From Paenibacillus tundrae (GTDB lineage Bacteria > Bacillota > Bacilli > Paenibacillales > Paenibacillaceae): a stretch of DNA of 49,940 bases. The position numbers were made by a program, and so were the translations under genes. The stretch is from assembly GCF_030812775.1 (NCBI RefSeq), contig NZ_JAUSTI010000029.1:1-49940 (forward strand), given 5' to 3'. This document shows positions 23,300 through 31,456 of the stretch, in pieces. Position 1 is the stretch's first letter, and each line of letters begins with the position of its first letter. Below the pieces are notes generated by a model. That model was not told the origin of the DNA and did no database searches. It saw only the letters and a list, made by a program, of their open reading frames with translations.

Positions 23300-23329
23300 T
23301 GAATATACCTGCCACTCTAATCCCATACT
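23300..23329 (+). promoter_or_regulatory. Sigma-G/F-type forespore promoter of pbpG
   Basis: -35 TGAATA (23300-23305), 18-nt spacer, -10 CATACT(G) (23324-23329), close to the sigma-G consensus TGAATA/CATACTA. The predicted start near 23336 leaves a 20-nt leader with the SD AAAGGAG. B. subtilis pbpG is forespore-expressed, which agrees. Confidence 0.6.
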
Positions 23330-23355
23330 GGAAAGAAAAGAAAGGAGCCCGTTCC

Positions 23356-25434
23356 ATGAATCAGACACGCCAAAAGACCCGCAAACGCGGGTTCCGTATA
23401 TGGAAATTCGTCAAAGGGATCTCTGTGCTGGTTGTACTTGGTCTGATTGCCACAGCAGCCGGACTTGTCTATCTATATGCCACTAGCCTGCCACTAGCTG
23501 ACTCCGATCGCAATTCCAGATTATTGGACAGCCAGGGCGACATCATTGCAACCTTCTCTGCTGGCGGCAAGGACTCGGTACCTGTACAACTGCAAGATAT
23601 CTCGCCAGATCTCGTTCATGCCACACTGGCTGTAGAGGATCGCAAGTTCTATGAGCATTACGGCTTCGACATTCGGGGTATGGGACGAGCTGTACTCGTT
23701 AACCTGGAGCATATGCAGATGTCACAGGGAGCGAGTACGCTAACACAACAACTCGCACGTAATCTATACCTGTCCCACGAGAAAACATGGACACGTAAAG
23801 CCAAAGAAGCTATGTACACTGCTCAGCTTGAAATGAAATATAGCAAGGACGAGATTCTACAGATGTACCTGAATGAAATCTATTATGGTCATGGAGCCTA
23901 CGGCATCGAGGCTGCTTCACGCATGTATTTTGGCAAAAGTGCTAAACAACTGGATCTCGCTGAGAGCGCTATGCTGGCAGGTATTCCGAAAGGTCCAACC
24001 TATTATTCTCCATATAATCATATGAAGAATGCCAAGGATCGGCAGAAGATTGTATTAAATGCAATGGCAGATATCGGAGAAATTACACAGACCGAAGCGG
24101 ATAAAGCTTATGAGGAAATGCTCCAGTTCAGACCCGAAAGTGAACGGAAAACGGTGGAAAAAGCCCCTTATTTCCGAGATTATATCCGGAATCTAGCCAT
24201 CAAGGAACTGGGCATCAGTGAAGCGATGCTGGATCATGGGGGATTAAACATCTACACGACACTAGATTTACGTGTGCAAAAGGCCGCAGAAGATGCTGTA
24301 TCCAAGGGTATGGATGCTACTGGTGAGCTAGAGACCGCACTGGTCTCCATTGACCCTCGCACAGGCTATATCAAAGCAATGGTCGGCGGCAAAAATTATC
24401 GCACCAATCAGATTAACCACGTGCTGGCAACGACACGTCAGCCAGGTTCAGCATTTAAACCCATTATGTACTTGGCTGCATTGGAGTCTAAACAGCTCAC
24501 TAGTGCATCTATATTCAATAGCGAGCCTACCTTGTTCCACTATGACAACGATCGTAAGACGTACAAACCAGGGAACTTTGGTGACAAGTACCTTGGTGAA
24601 ATCGATCTAAGAAAAGCGATAGCTGCATCAGACAATATTTATGCGGTTAATACGATCATGCAGATTGGGCCAGAGCAGGTAGTGAGCATGGCTCGAAATT
24701 TGGGAATCACAAGCAATATGAGTGCTGTTCCTTCCCTTGCACTCGGCACCTCACCCGTTAGCCCATTGGAGATGGCATCTGCCTTTTCAGTCATTGCCGC
24801 CGGCGGTCAACGTACACCTCCTGTTGCTATTTTACAAGTAACTGACGCTGCGGGTCGTGTTCTATATGAAGCACCTCAGACCAAAGCAGAAACGGTCGTT
24901 GAGCCCGCCGCGGCCTACGTCTTGACTCGGTTAATGGAGAGTGTATTTGAAAATGGTGGAACAGGGAACCGCGTCTCAGCTACCATTAAGCGACCCGTTG
25001 CAGGCAAAACAGGAACAACCAATACAGACGCCTGGCTGGTCGGCTTCACCCCTGAGCTCTCAACTGCCGTCTGGGTTGGGTATGATCAAGGAAAAGCCAT
25101 CTCCACCGCTGATGGACGCCGCGCGGCTCCCATGTTCGCCCAGTTCACGGAACAAGCACTCGCTAGTGTTCCACCCAAAATATTTTCGGTACCAGACAAC
25201 GTTGTTAGTGTCTACATTGATCCTGAATCCGGTAAGCTGGCCGGTAATGGATGCCCAGAGAAACGACTTGAAGTATTTATTGATGGAACCGAGCCAACGG
25301 AAGTATGTCGCAGTGCTTCAGAAGACTCGGAATCTGTAAGCGATGATATGACACATGAGGCACAGCAGCAACAGGGCCTACAGGAAGAAAAACATTCATG
25401 GTGGAGAGATTTCAAACGTTGGTGGGTGGAATGA
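23356..25434 (+). CDS. pbpG: Class A penicillin-binding protein, PbpG-like
   Basis: 692 residues. A bifunctional glycosyltransferase/transpeptidase that polymerises and crosslinks peptidoglycan outside the membrane. Order: basic cytoplasmic tail, one membrane span (about 20-43), GT51 domain with catalytic Glu94 (AVEDRKFYEHYG) and QGASTLTQQLARNLYL, then the transpeptidase with Ser365-X-X-Lys368 (GSAFKP), SDN (425-427) and KTGTTNT (551-557). The C-terminus ends in a Trp-rich tail (HSWWRDFKRWWVE). Start at 23356 has AAAGGAG 8 nt upstream. The neighbourhood speB-speE-pbpG-ywhD is that of B. subtilis, where PbpG takes part in spore wall synthesis. Confidence 0.93.
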   Translation: MNQTRQKTRKRGFRIWKFVKGISVLVVLGLIATAAGLVYLYATSLPLADSDRNSRLLDSQGDIIATFSAGGKDSVPVQLQDISPDLVHATLAVEDRKFYEHYGFDIRGMGRAVLVNLEHMQMSQGASTLTQQLARNLYLSHEKTWTRKAKEAMYTAQLEMKYSKDEILQMYLNEIYYGHGAYGIEAASRMYFGKSAKQLDLAESAMLAGIPKGPTYYSPYNHMKNAKDRQKIVLNAMADIGEITQTEADKAYEEMLQFRPESERKTVEKAPYFRDYIRNLAIKELGISEAMLDHGGLNIYTTLDLRVQKAAEDAVSKGMDATGELETALVSIDPRTGYIKAMVGGKNYRTNQINHVLATTRQPGSAFKPIMYLAALESKQLTSASIFNSEPTLFHYDNDRKTYKPGNFGDKYLGEIDLRKAIAASDNIYAVNTIMQIGPEQVVSMARNLGITSNMSAVPSLALGTSPVSPLEMASAFSVIAAGGQRTPPVAILQVTDAAGRVLYEAPQTKAETVVEPAAAYVLTRLMESVFENGGTGNRVSATIKRPVAGKTGTTNTDAWLVGFTPELSTAVWVGYDQGKAISTADGRRAAPMFAQFTEQALASVPPKIFSVPDNVVSVYIDPESGKLAGNGCPEKRLEVFIDGTEPTEVCRSASEDSESVSDDMTHEAQQQQGLQEEKHSWWRDFKRWWVE

Positions 25435-25598
25435 CGTAAACACATAATGACGTAGTTGCGTCATCATCACTTTTCAGCAGGTGTACTCCCTATCTTTGCA
25501 ATCAATAGCCCAGCTGAGTGGAAGTCTGTCCGGCTCGTTCTTACAATGAACGTGGTTATTAGACACTTCAAAAGGAAAGCTGCTCTTGAACAACATTC

Positions 25599-25679
25599 AA
25601 AAAGCCCCGTACCTGATGTTAGGACGACTCCTGTTATAAACAGGTGACATTCCTTCAGTAAAGGTCACGGGGCTTTTTT
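25599..25679. terminator. Bidirectional terminator between pbpG and ywhD
   Basis: AAAAAGCCCCGT and ACGGGGCTTTTTT enclose about 57 nt that contain a second hairpin (CCTGT/ACAGG). Runs of A and T on both sides allow termination of both convergent genes. The rest of 25435-25725 holds no gene. Confidence 0.85.
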
Positions 25680-25725
25680 AGATTAATTATTTCGTTTAGT
25701 TAAATGCAATGAACGATTTAGGCAC

Positions 25726-26229
25726 CTAGGACAAAGCTTCCTTCAACACATCCGGGGAAGCATTCCACCATTCTTCGTTATGTGAGATCAGAAGTGTCTT
25801 CAGGGCTGCACGTTCTTCTGGACCCAGATCATCCAACATAAAGCGGCGTTTCAACGCATAATCCATGCGGTTCACATGATCCGCAAGCAATTTCCATCCA
25901 CGCTTAGCCTCCGTATCAATCCACATCTCACAAGCCGTCGCACCACCATATAGCTGTCCCTGCTCTGTACGATCTACAGCTACCCAAACAAGCCATACTT
26001 GGCGTCCATTAGGTACGTCCTCACGATTGGTCGAAAACTTGATGCCACGCTCCACTTTACTCTTCGCGTGCATCGCACCAATATCAATCTTGGCTTCGCC
26101 TTGATCAATAATGACCGGGGATAAGTTATTCAGATCAATAGAACCCGCACCGAAACCTTTGTGTTTGCTTTTTGCACTAACGATATTCAAGGCAATTTGT
26201 TTTTTGCCGTTTTGCTCGTTTTGTTCCAT
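25726..26229 (-). CDS. ywhD: YwhD family protein
   Basis: About 167 residues, soluble. It fits the YwhD family of Bacillota by its sequence pattern (LNIVSAKSKHKGFGAGSIDL, GRQVWLVWVAVDR, GATACEMWIDTEAKRGWKLL, NEEWWNASPDVLKEAL) and by its position next to pbpG, speE and speB. The function is unknown. Start at 26229 (MEQNEQNGKK) has GGAGG 8 nt upstream; the in-frame start at 26256 lacks one. Confidence 0.88.
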   Translation of the reverse strand: MEQNEQNGKKQIALNIVSAKSKHKGFGAGSIDLNNLSPVIIDQGEAKIDIGAMHAKSKVERGIKFSTNREDVPNGRQVWLVWVAVDRTEQGQLYGGATACEMWIDTEAKRGWKLLADHVNRMDYALKRRFMLDDLGPEERAALKTLLISHNEEWWNASPDVLKEALS

Positions 26230-26330
26230 GTTTATAGCCTCCAAGGGTTGATACAAATATTTTAACTAATATTCGTCCCATTGCAAACATATACATGCTG
26301 TAGATGCTTGTCAACGGGAGGTATTTAACG

Positions 26331-28322
26331 ATGATTCCACGACGCGCCAAGAGTTGGCTCACCGCATTCCTTGCCCTGTGTGTGCTTATTGCAGGAGCAT
26401 GGATTACGCTGGGATACACTCGCTCCACAACATCCGAATTGCCTGTGCTCGCCCCAGAAGTGGGCAAGCCTCTAGGAAAACCTCAAACCTCCGCACCCCC
26501 AGAAAGCGTGCAGACCCCGACTGCTGAAGTGTTCAGCGACCGTGTGGTGGAATATCACATCGATGTGAAATTGGTGGACGGAAACGTGTTACAGGGAACA
26601 CAGACACTAACCTGGACTCATCCAGGCAAAAAAACGGTCAACGAGCTTTATTTCCACCTGTATCCCAATGCATTCTCCTCTTCAGACACTACTTTTATGA
26701 AGGAGTCTGGCGGAAAGCTTCGTGGGGATGTTATGCCCACAGACGGCTATGGATCCATGAAGATTACGGAGATGAAAACAGAAGACGGTCTGTCACTTTT
26801 ACACCGCATGCAATACGTACAGCCGGACGACGGAAATATGAAAGACAAAACACTGATCAAAATCCGATTGCCCAAACCAGTGAAGGGCGGCGAGAGCATA
26901 ACGCTGCACACTCGATTTGAAGTACAACTACCCAAAATTTTTGCCCGTATGGGAAACGCAGACGATTTTGTGATGGCAGGGCAATGGTTCCCCAAAATTA
27001 GCGTATACGAGCCTACAGGTAGACGTGGCCGCACAGCCGAGGGTTGGAATTTGCATCAATATCACGGCAATTCCGAATTTTATGCCGACTTCGGTATCTA
27101 TAGCGTACGCATTCGAGTGCCGGAATCATACAAGGTAGCCGCAACAGGTTTTCCAACGCAGCAGGCAGTTGTGAAAAATAACGAAAAGATCTATCAATTC
27201 TATGCTGATGATGTCCATGATTTCGCATGGGCGGCCTCACCTCATTTTGTTTATGCCGAAGAACCTTTCTCGGCCCCCAATGTTCCTGGAGTAAGGATCA
27301 AACTTTATCTTGACCCTGCGCATCAGGATCTAAAAGAACGTTACTTCTACGCTGCTAAGGCAGCTCTAGCGAACTACAGCAAATGGTTTGGCACTTATCC
27401 CTACTCTACTCTCTCCATTGTAGTTCCTCCGAAGACCGGAAATGGCGCAGGAGGCATGGAGTATCCAACGTTGGTGACTGCCTTCGGGGCGGATGAAACG
27501 ACACCCGGGTATGATCTGGAACGAACCGTCGTCCATGAAATTGGTCATCAGTATTTCTACGGTATGCTCGCCAGCAATGAATTTGAGGAAGCTTGGCTAG
27601 ACGAAGGGTTCACCTCTTATGCAGAGGATAAATTAATGGAGCAAGAATATGGTCTAGTCCCTAACTTACCTGTTCAAGCAGGTCTGATCACGTCTCCAGC
27701 CCCGTTGACACAGGAAGCATGGAAGTTTGATTCACAGAACCATTATGCAGCGAATGTGTATACAAGAGGTAAGCTTGTTTTGCTCGGTATCGAACAACAA
27801 GTTGGCTCCAAAACAATGGAACGCATCCTCTCTACTTATGTGAAGAAGTATCGTTTCAAGCATCCTACTTCAGCAGATTTCCAAAAGGTCGTGGAGCAAG
27901 TTACTCGCACTTCATGGTCTACGTATTTTGATCAATATGTATATGGCGATGGGATGGCGGACTTTGCTGTGGAGAAGATCAGTGTAACTCCGATTCAGAA
28001 GGGCGATCAAGAGGTATACGAATCCTCTGTGACCATTCAGAAAAAGGGAAGCAATTATATGAAGGTTCCTGTACGAATTGTGTTCGAGGATGGGCATATC
28101 GTCAATAAGCAATGGAATGGAAACGAGGAGCGGATCACATATAAGCTTACCTATACTTCTCCGGTTTCTTGGGCCATGACCGACCCACTGTACACTGTGG
28201 TATTAGAGAATCGTCATATGGACAATTTCCTGAAAGCTAATCTAGACGAATCCTCTAAATTCCGCTGGAGTTTGAGCGCAACCAAACTTGTAGAAGCTAT
28301 TTTCGGAAGTCTGTCATGGTGA
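26331..28322 (+). CDS. M1 family metallopeptidase, membrane-anchored or secreted
   Basis: 663 residues. N-terminal hydrophobic segment (about 9-28) after a basic MIPRRAK, followed by a Pro/Ser/Thr linker, indicates export with an uncleaved anchor or a signal peptide. The gluzincin motif is complete: HEIGHQ, then 18 residues, then Glu in LDEGFTSYAED. GGMEYPTLV replaces the GAMEN substrate loop of classical aminopeptidases, as in bacterial M1 relatives. The C-terminal part (about 540-640) resembles a beta-sandwich domain. SD GGGAGG lies 9 nt before the ATG. The next gene starts within a few bases, so the two form an operon. Confidence 0.92.
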   Translation: MIPRRAKSWLTAFLALCVLIAGAWITLGYTRSTTSELPVLAPEVGKPLGKPQTSAPPESVQTPTAEVFSDRVVEYHIDVKLVDGNVLQGTQTLTWTHPGKKTVNELYFHLYPNAFSSSDTTFMKESGGKLRGDVMPTDGYGSMKITEMKTEDGLSLLHRMQYVQPDDGNMKDKTLIKIRLPKPVKGGESITLHTRFEVQLPKIFARMGNADDFVMAGQWFPKISVYEPTGRRGRTAEGWNLHQYHGNSEFYADFGIYSVRIRVPESYKVAATGFPTQQAVVKNNEKIYQFYADDVHDFAWAASPHFVYAEEPFSAPNVPGVRIKLYLDPAHQDLKERYFYAAKAALANYSKWFGTYPYSTLSIVVPPKTGNGAGGMEYPTLVTAFGADETTPGYDLERTVVHEIGHQYFYGMLASNEFEEAWLDEGFTSYAEDKLMEQEYGLVPNLPVQAGLITSPAPLTQEAWKFDSQNHYAANVYTRGKLVLLGIEQQVGSKTMERILSTYVKKYRFKHPTSADFQKVVEQVTRTSWSTYFDQYVYGDGMADFAVEKISVTPIQKGDQEVYESSVTIQKKGSNYMKVPVRIVFEDGHIVNKQWNGNEERITYKLTYTSPVSWAMTDPLYTVVLENRHMDNFLKANLDESSKFRWSLSATKLVEAIFGSLSW

Positions 28323-28332
28323 GGTGGAGACA

Positions 28333-29175
28333 GTGAAAGCAAAAATACGTGAAGGCTGGTTTCTCGTCCGTCAACATATATTCATAGCCGCACTACTATT
28401 TATCTATCAATTAGTATGGGGGTACTTTATCTATCGATTAGTGCAGTCTGCGGTTGTCCCGCTGCTACTTCGATATCCTGACACGGATGCTGGAGAGCTC
28501 AGTACCCTTTTGTTCAAAATGGAAAGTCAACTCAGCCTCTCTACTCATCCCGAGGTTCATCGGTATCTATGGATTCTTGGAGCCATGCTGCTGCTGCGCA
28601 TGTTAATCACCCCCCTCATCCAAGCAGGGCTGTTGTACTCATTACAACACTTTAATCAATCGGAGGAGCGAACTCCTTTTGTCCGTGGTATCAAAGTGTT
28701 GTGGAAACCCATGTTACTACTGCACTTCATCCGAACGTTGTTGATGTTGTTGCCGGCCTACTGGCTTGTGCCCAGACTATTCGCCATTCTAATGGATGGA
28801 TTCCATTCATTACAACTGTTACTGCCGGGTATTCCATATGTCGCCTTATGGATCGTGTACGGCTGGATTATTCATCACGTGATGTTATACATGCAGTTCG
28901 GTGCATCAGCTCCAGATGTAGAAGGCCGAGCACGCGGTGCATTATACGCTCTATGGATCGCGCTTCGTCATATCGTTCCTGTGATTGGCATCGCCTTGCT
29001 TCTGGGGGGGATCCATCTGCTCATCTTCGGTGCTTTCACTTCGGCATACTGGTTCTTAACAGGTCTAGCTGGCCTTATATTACAGCAAACGTATCCTCTG
29101 GCTCGCTGTCTTATGTCTCTATGGAAGATATGCGCCCATTTCCGCTTATGGCAGTCCAAGTCGACTAGAAGTTGA
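28333..29175 (+). CDS. Multispanning membrane protein of unknown function
   Basis: About 280 residues with five or six hydrophobic segments (around residues 15-35, 70-100, 125-150, 160-190, 205-240). No catalytic motif is recognised. Start: GTG at 28333 has AGGTGG 5 nt upstream; GTG at 28324 is an alternative, immediately after the preceding stop codon. Coupled to the M1 peptidase gene, so it may assist it, for instance in membrane localisation, but this is only inference from context. A terminator follows at 29244-29283. Confidence 0.7.
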   Translation: MKAKIREGWFLVRQHIFIAALLFIYQLVWGYFIYRLVQSAVVPLLLRYPDTDAGELSTLLFKMESQLSLSTHPEVHRYLWILGAMLLLRMLITPLIQAGLLYSLQHFNQSEERTPFVRGIKVLWKPMLLLHFIRTLLMLLPAYWLVPRLFAILMDGFHSLQLLLPGIPYVALWIVYGWIIHHVMLYMQFGASAPDVEGRARGALYALWIALRHIVPVIGIALLLGGIHLLIFGAFTSAYWFLTGLAGLILQQTYPLARCLMSLWKICAHFRLWQSKSTRS

Positions 29176-29243
29176 TTCAAACAGGTTAAAATTTGTTACC
29201 ATCTCCATGTCACATAAACGCGATGATAACGCTTCACAAAAGC

Positions 29244-29283
29244 AAACCTCAACCTTTCCCCGTCAAAGGTCGAGGTTTTTTTT
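29244..29283 (+). terminator. Terminator of the M1 peptidase operon
   Basis: AAACCTC(aa)CCTTT / AAAGG(tc)GAGGTTT stem followed by a T run, about 70 nt past the stop codon. Confidence 0.88.
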
Positions 29284-29303
29284 GCTAATTTTACTGCTAA
29301 ACG

Positions 29304-29332
29304 TTGCCAAATCAATGCACCTCTGGTACAAT
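29304..29332 (+). promoter_or_regulatory. Sigma-A promoter of the riboswitch-NlpC/P60 unit
   Basis: -35 TTGCCA (29304-29309), 17-nt spacer, extended -10 TGGTACAAT with hexamer at 29327-29332. Transcription would begin near 29339, about 80 nt before the aptamer. Confidence 0.75.
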
Positions 29333-29414
29333 AATCGCAGTGAGTTTTTAGTAACAACTTTGTAATCTTTACCTTCATATTTGTAACTACTTAAAATTTA
29401 ATCGTCATTTCTTG

Positions 29415-29552
29415 ATTTCACAGGTGCACAACTAGCATAGCCAAATTCCTAGCACCTGGGAAGCGGGGGAACCAGTTATGGGTGAATTGATCTTGCTACA
29501 GAGGGATCATAGGGGACCTTCAACCGAATCCTTAAGCTAACCTCGCAGGCAT
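29415..29552 (+). promoter_or_regulatory. c-di-AMP riboswitch (ydaO-yuaA type)
   Basis: Conserved blocks of the class appear in order: GCGGGGGAACC, GGGTGAAT, AGAGGGATCATAGGGGACC, CAACCGAATCC and AGCTAACCTCGCAGGC (ending 29550). The 5' side has AGGTGC...GCACCT as a helix. These riboswitches bind cyclic di-AMP and usually lower expression of wall hydrolase and osmolyte transport genes. Here the aptamer ends only about 4 nt before the SD of the hydrolase gene, and no terminator stem lies between them, which points to control of translation. Confidence 0.92.
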
Positions 29553-29569
29553 TGGAAGGGGTATATCTC

Positions 29570-30040
29570 TTGTTCAAGAAGAAACTAACCGCAGCTGTAC
29601 TTAGCCTCACATTCGCATTATCGCTTGGAGCTGGCAGCGCATTCGCAGATTCAAAAATGGATGAAGTAATTGACTCAGCAATGGGAACTACATACAAAAG
29701 CGGAGGAACAACGCTTAACGGCTTTGACTGCTCTGGGTTTACACGGTATGTATTCGACAAGCTTGGTATTGATCTGGCACGCCAATCAAGCTCCCAATTC
29801 GACATGGGTGACTCCGTTTCCCGTTCAGAAATGAGACCTGGCGATCTGGTATTCTTTAATACTTCCGGCAGTGGAGTATCACACGTAGGAATTTTCGTTG
29901 GAGAAGGTAAGTTCGCACACTCTTCTTCTTCTAAAGGCGTTACGATCAGCGCATTGAGTGAAAACTACTGGGCTAACCGCTATGTTGGCGCTAAACGTAT
30001 TATGAGCACGGACGCGTATGAAACACTCGCACGTGACTAG
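29570..30040 (+). CDS. Secreted NlpC/P60 cell-wall endopeptidase
   Basis: About 156 residues. Cleaved signal peptide (KKKLTAAVLSLTFALSLGAG, then SAFA before DSKMD). A single NlpC/P60 domain follows with catalytic Cys54 (GFDCSGFT), His105 (SHVGIF) and His117 (FAHSSS). Enzymes of this type cut peptide stems of peptidoglycan, usually the gamma-D-Glu-diamino acid bond. No SH3 or LysM wall-binding domain is present. Start: TTG at 29570 has AAGGGG 8 nt upstream. Controlled by the c-di-AMP riboswitch directly upstream, which links wall cleavage to osmotic and wall state. Confidence 0.95.
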   Translation: MFKKKLTAAVLSLTFALSLGAGSAFADSKMDEVIDSAMGTTYKSGGTTLNGFDCSGFTRYVFDKLGIDLARQSSSQFDMGDSVSRSEMRPGDLVFFNTSGSGVSHVGIFVGEGKFAHSSSSKGVTISALSENYWANRYVGAKRIMSTDAYETLARD

Positions 30041-30081
30041 GGACAAGCTGAGCAACATCATACTGTAACCAAGCATAACAG

Positions 30082-30127
30082 AACCGCCTGATCCATTCTC
30101 CGCAGGAATGTATCCGGCGGTTTTTTT
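30082..30127 (+). terminator. Terminator of the NlpC/P60 gene
   Basis: ACCGCC / GGCGGT stem (extended by TGAT/ATC) followed by a seven-T run. The following 30130-30290 shows no gene. Confidence 0.85.
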
Positions 30128-30292
30128 GTGCTTCTTCGTCCGTGCCCTTATGATGTTTTTACCCATCCTATTGTAATATAAACGTAATAAACCGATCTTT
30201 TGTTTCAATTTTTTCTATTTTACGAAGACTTGCCAAAACTACACCACGTTCTGTAGAGTAATGTTAGGAATATCTATACATTGGACATGATC

Positions 30293-30350
30293 TGTAGGAT
30301 CGATCCCCACTCAAGAGCTTGTTCGGTTTTGAAGCGGTACCTATCCTACA
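30293..30350 (+). promoter_or_regulatory. Inverted repeat in the leader of a GNAT gene
   Basis: TGTAGGAT (30293-30300) and ATCCTACA (30343-30350), exact, with a 42-nt loop; it ends just before the GAGAGGAG Shine-Dalgarno. It could be a leader structure affecting translation. No known RNA class is recognised. Confidence 0.35.
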
Positions 30351-30373
30351 AATGAGAGGAGCGTGCAGTAAGT

Positions 30374-30865
30374 ATGGACGAAGCTTCTGTGACGTTTCAC
30401 GTTAAACCTATGGAAGAAGAACATGCGCAGCAGATATGCAGTTGGCAATACGATCCACCTTATAATATTTATAGCTGGCTTCCTTGGGAACAGATGAAGG
30501 CACTTGAAGTCGAATTTGGAGATGTTCAGCTAAGGAAAGATCAATATGCTGTCATTTTGGGCGAGAATGATGAAATCTGCGGTTTTGCACAGTTCTTCCC
30601 GCTGGTCGGAGTCACCCGAATTGGACTAGGTATGCATCCCGAACGATGTGGTCATGGCCAAGGTGTTGAATTTGTGTCTGCGATTGTACGAGAAGCCATT
30701 CGTAGGAATCCCTCAAATGAAATTGATTTAGAAGTGCTCACCTGGAACACAAGAGCCATCCGGGTCTATGAAAAGGTTGGTTTTATCACCCAAGATACAT
30801 ACGAACGTCAGACACCTACTGGCTTGCAACCTTTTTATTGTATGGTGTATACAGGAGCCCGTTAA
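30374..30865 (+). CDS. GNAT family N-acetyltransferase
   Basis: 163 residues. The GNAT core is visible: GFAQFFPL beta strand, then LGMHPERCGHGQGVEFV, corresponding to the acetyl-CoA pyrophosphate loop (R/Q-x-x-G-x-G/A; here RCGHGQG), then LEVLTWNTRAIRVYEKVGF, the typical N-x-x-A-x-x-x-Y-x-K-x-G-F segment. Substrate cannot be told from sequence; small molecules and protein N-termini are both possible. The SD GAGGAG lies 12 nt upstream, a slightly long spacing. Confidence 0.85.
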   Translation: MDEASVTFHVKPMEEEHAQQICSWQYDPPYNIYSWLPWEQMKALEVEFGDVQLRKDQYAVILGENDEICGFAQFFPLVGVTRIGLGMHPERCGHGQGVEFVSAIVREAIRRNPSNEIDLEVLTWNTRAIRVYEKVGFITQDTYERQTPTGLQPFYCMVYTGAR

Positions 30866-31019
30866 CGTATAAGATTGTTACGAGCTAATACGTTTCCTGC
30901 TTTTAGTTGATAAGTTTCAAAAAATTACCACAAAATGCTATGATGTCATGGCTAGTTCCGTTATAATGATATGGACTGATTCAGTTAGATGATCTTTCAT
31001 TCTGGAGGGGACATAAGGG

Positions 31020-31376
31020 ATGCACAAGTGGATCATGAGCGGGGTATTTTTTGCAGCGTGCGCGTTTGCTATTATTTTAATGTTTACGCTTCCAGGAAAA
31101 GAAGAGGTTGCCCAGGAAGCTAAACCAACTATGCCGGAAGTCACAATGGATGCCGGACAGGCTGAAGCACTGGTGAAAGCCAATTGTATTTCCTGTCACG
31201 GTGATCAGCTTCAAGGGGGCGTAGGCCCAGCTCTTGCGAACATCGGAAGTCAGGATGACGTAGAGAAGATCTACTCCACGATCGTCAAAGGTAAAGGCGG
31301 CATGCCTGCGTTCAAGGATCGACTACAAGATGAAGAGATTGCCAACATTGCGATGTGGCTCGCCGAGAAAAAGTAA
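31020..31376 (+). CDS. cccB: Membrane-anchored small cytochrome c
   Basis: 118 residues. N-terminal hydrophobic anchor (about 5-24), an acidic/Pro linker, then a class I cytochrome c domain with heme motif Cys56-Ile-Ser-Cys59-His60 and the axial methionine in GGMPAF (Met95). It should carry electrons on the outer face of the membrane, as the c-551/CccB-type proteins of Bacillus do. A cysteine at position 14 inside the anchor might be a lipid attachment site, but the lipobox is poor. Preceded by a TATAAT at about 30972 with a weak -35. SD GGAGGGG is strong. Confidence 0.88.
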   Translation: MHKWIMSGVFFAACAFAIILMFTLPGKEEVAQEAKPTMPEVTMDAGQAEALVKANCISCHGDQLQGGVGPALANIGSQDDVEKIYSTIVKGKGGMPAFKDRLQDEEIANIAMWLAEKK

Positions 31377-31385
31377 CGGATGAAC

Positions 31386-31430
31386 GAAGAGGCTATTACC
31401 TCCCTACCCGGGGTGTAACAGCCTCTTCTC
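31386..31430. terminator. Bidirectional hairpin between cytochrome c and rbsK
   Basis: GAAGAGGCT / AGCCTCTTC arms with inner TTAC/GTAA pair, 9 nt past the cytochrome stop. T runs are short (TCTCTGTG on the plus strand), so efficiency is uncertain. Confidence 0.6.
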
Positions 31431-31456
31431 TGTGCTTGGACACATCCATGATACAA

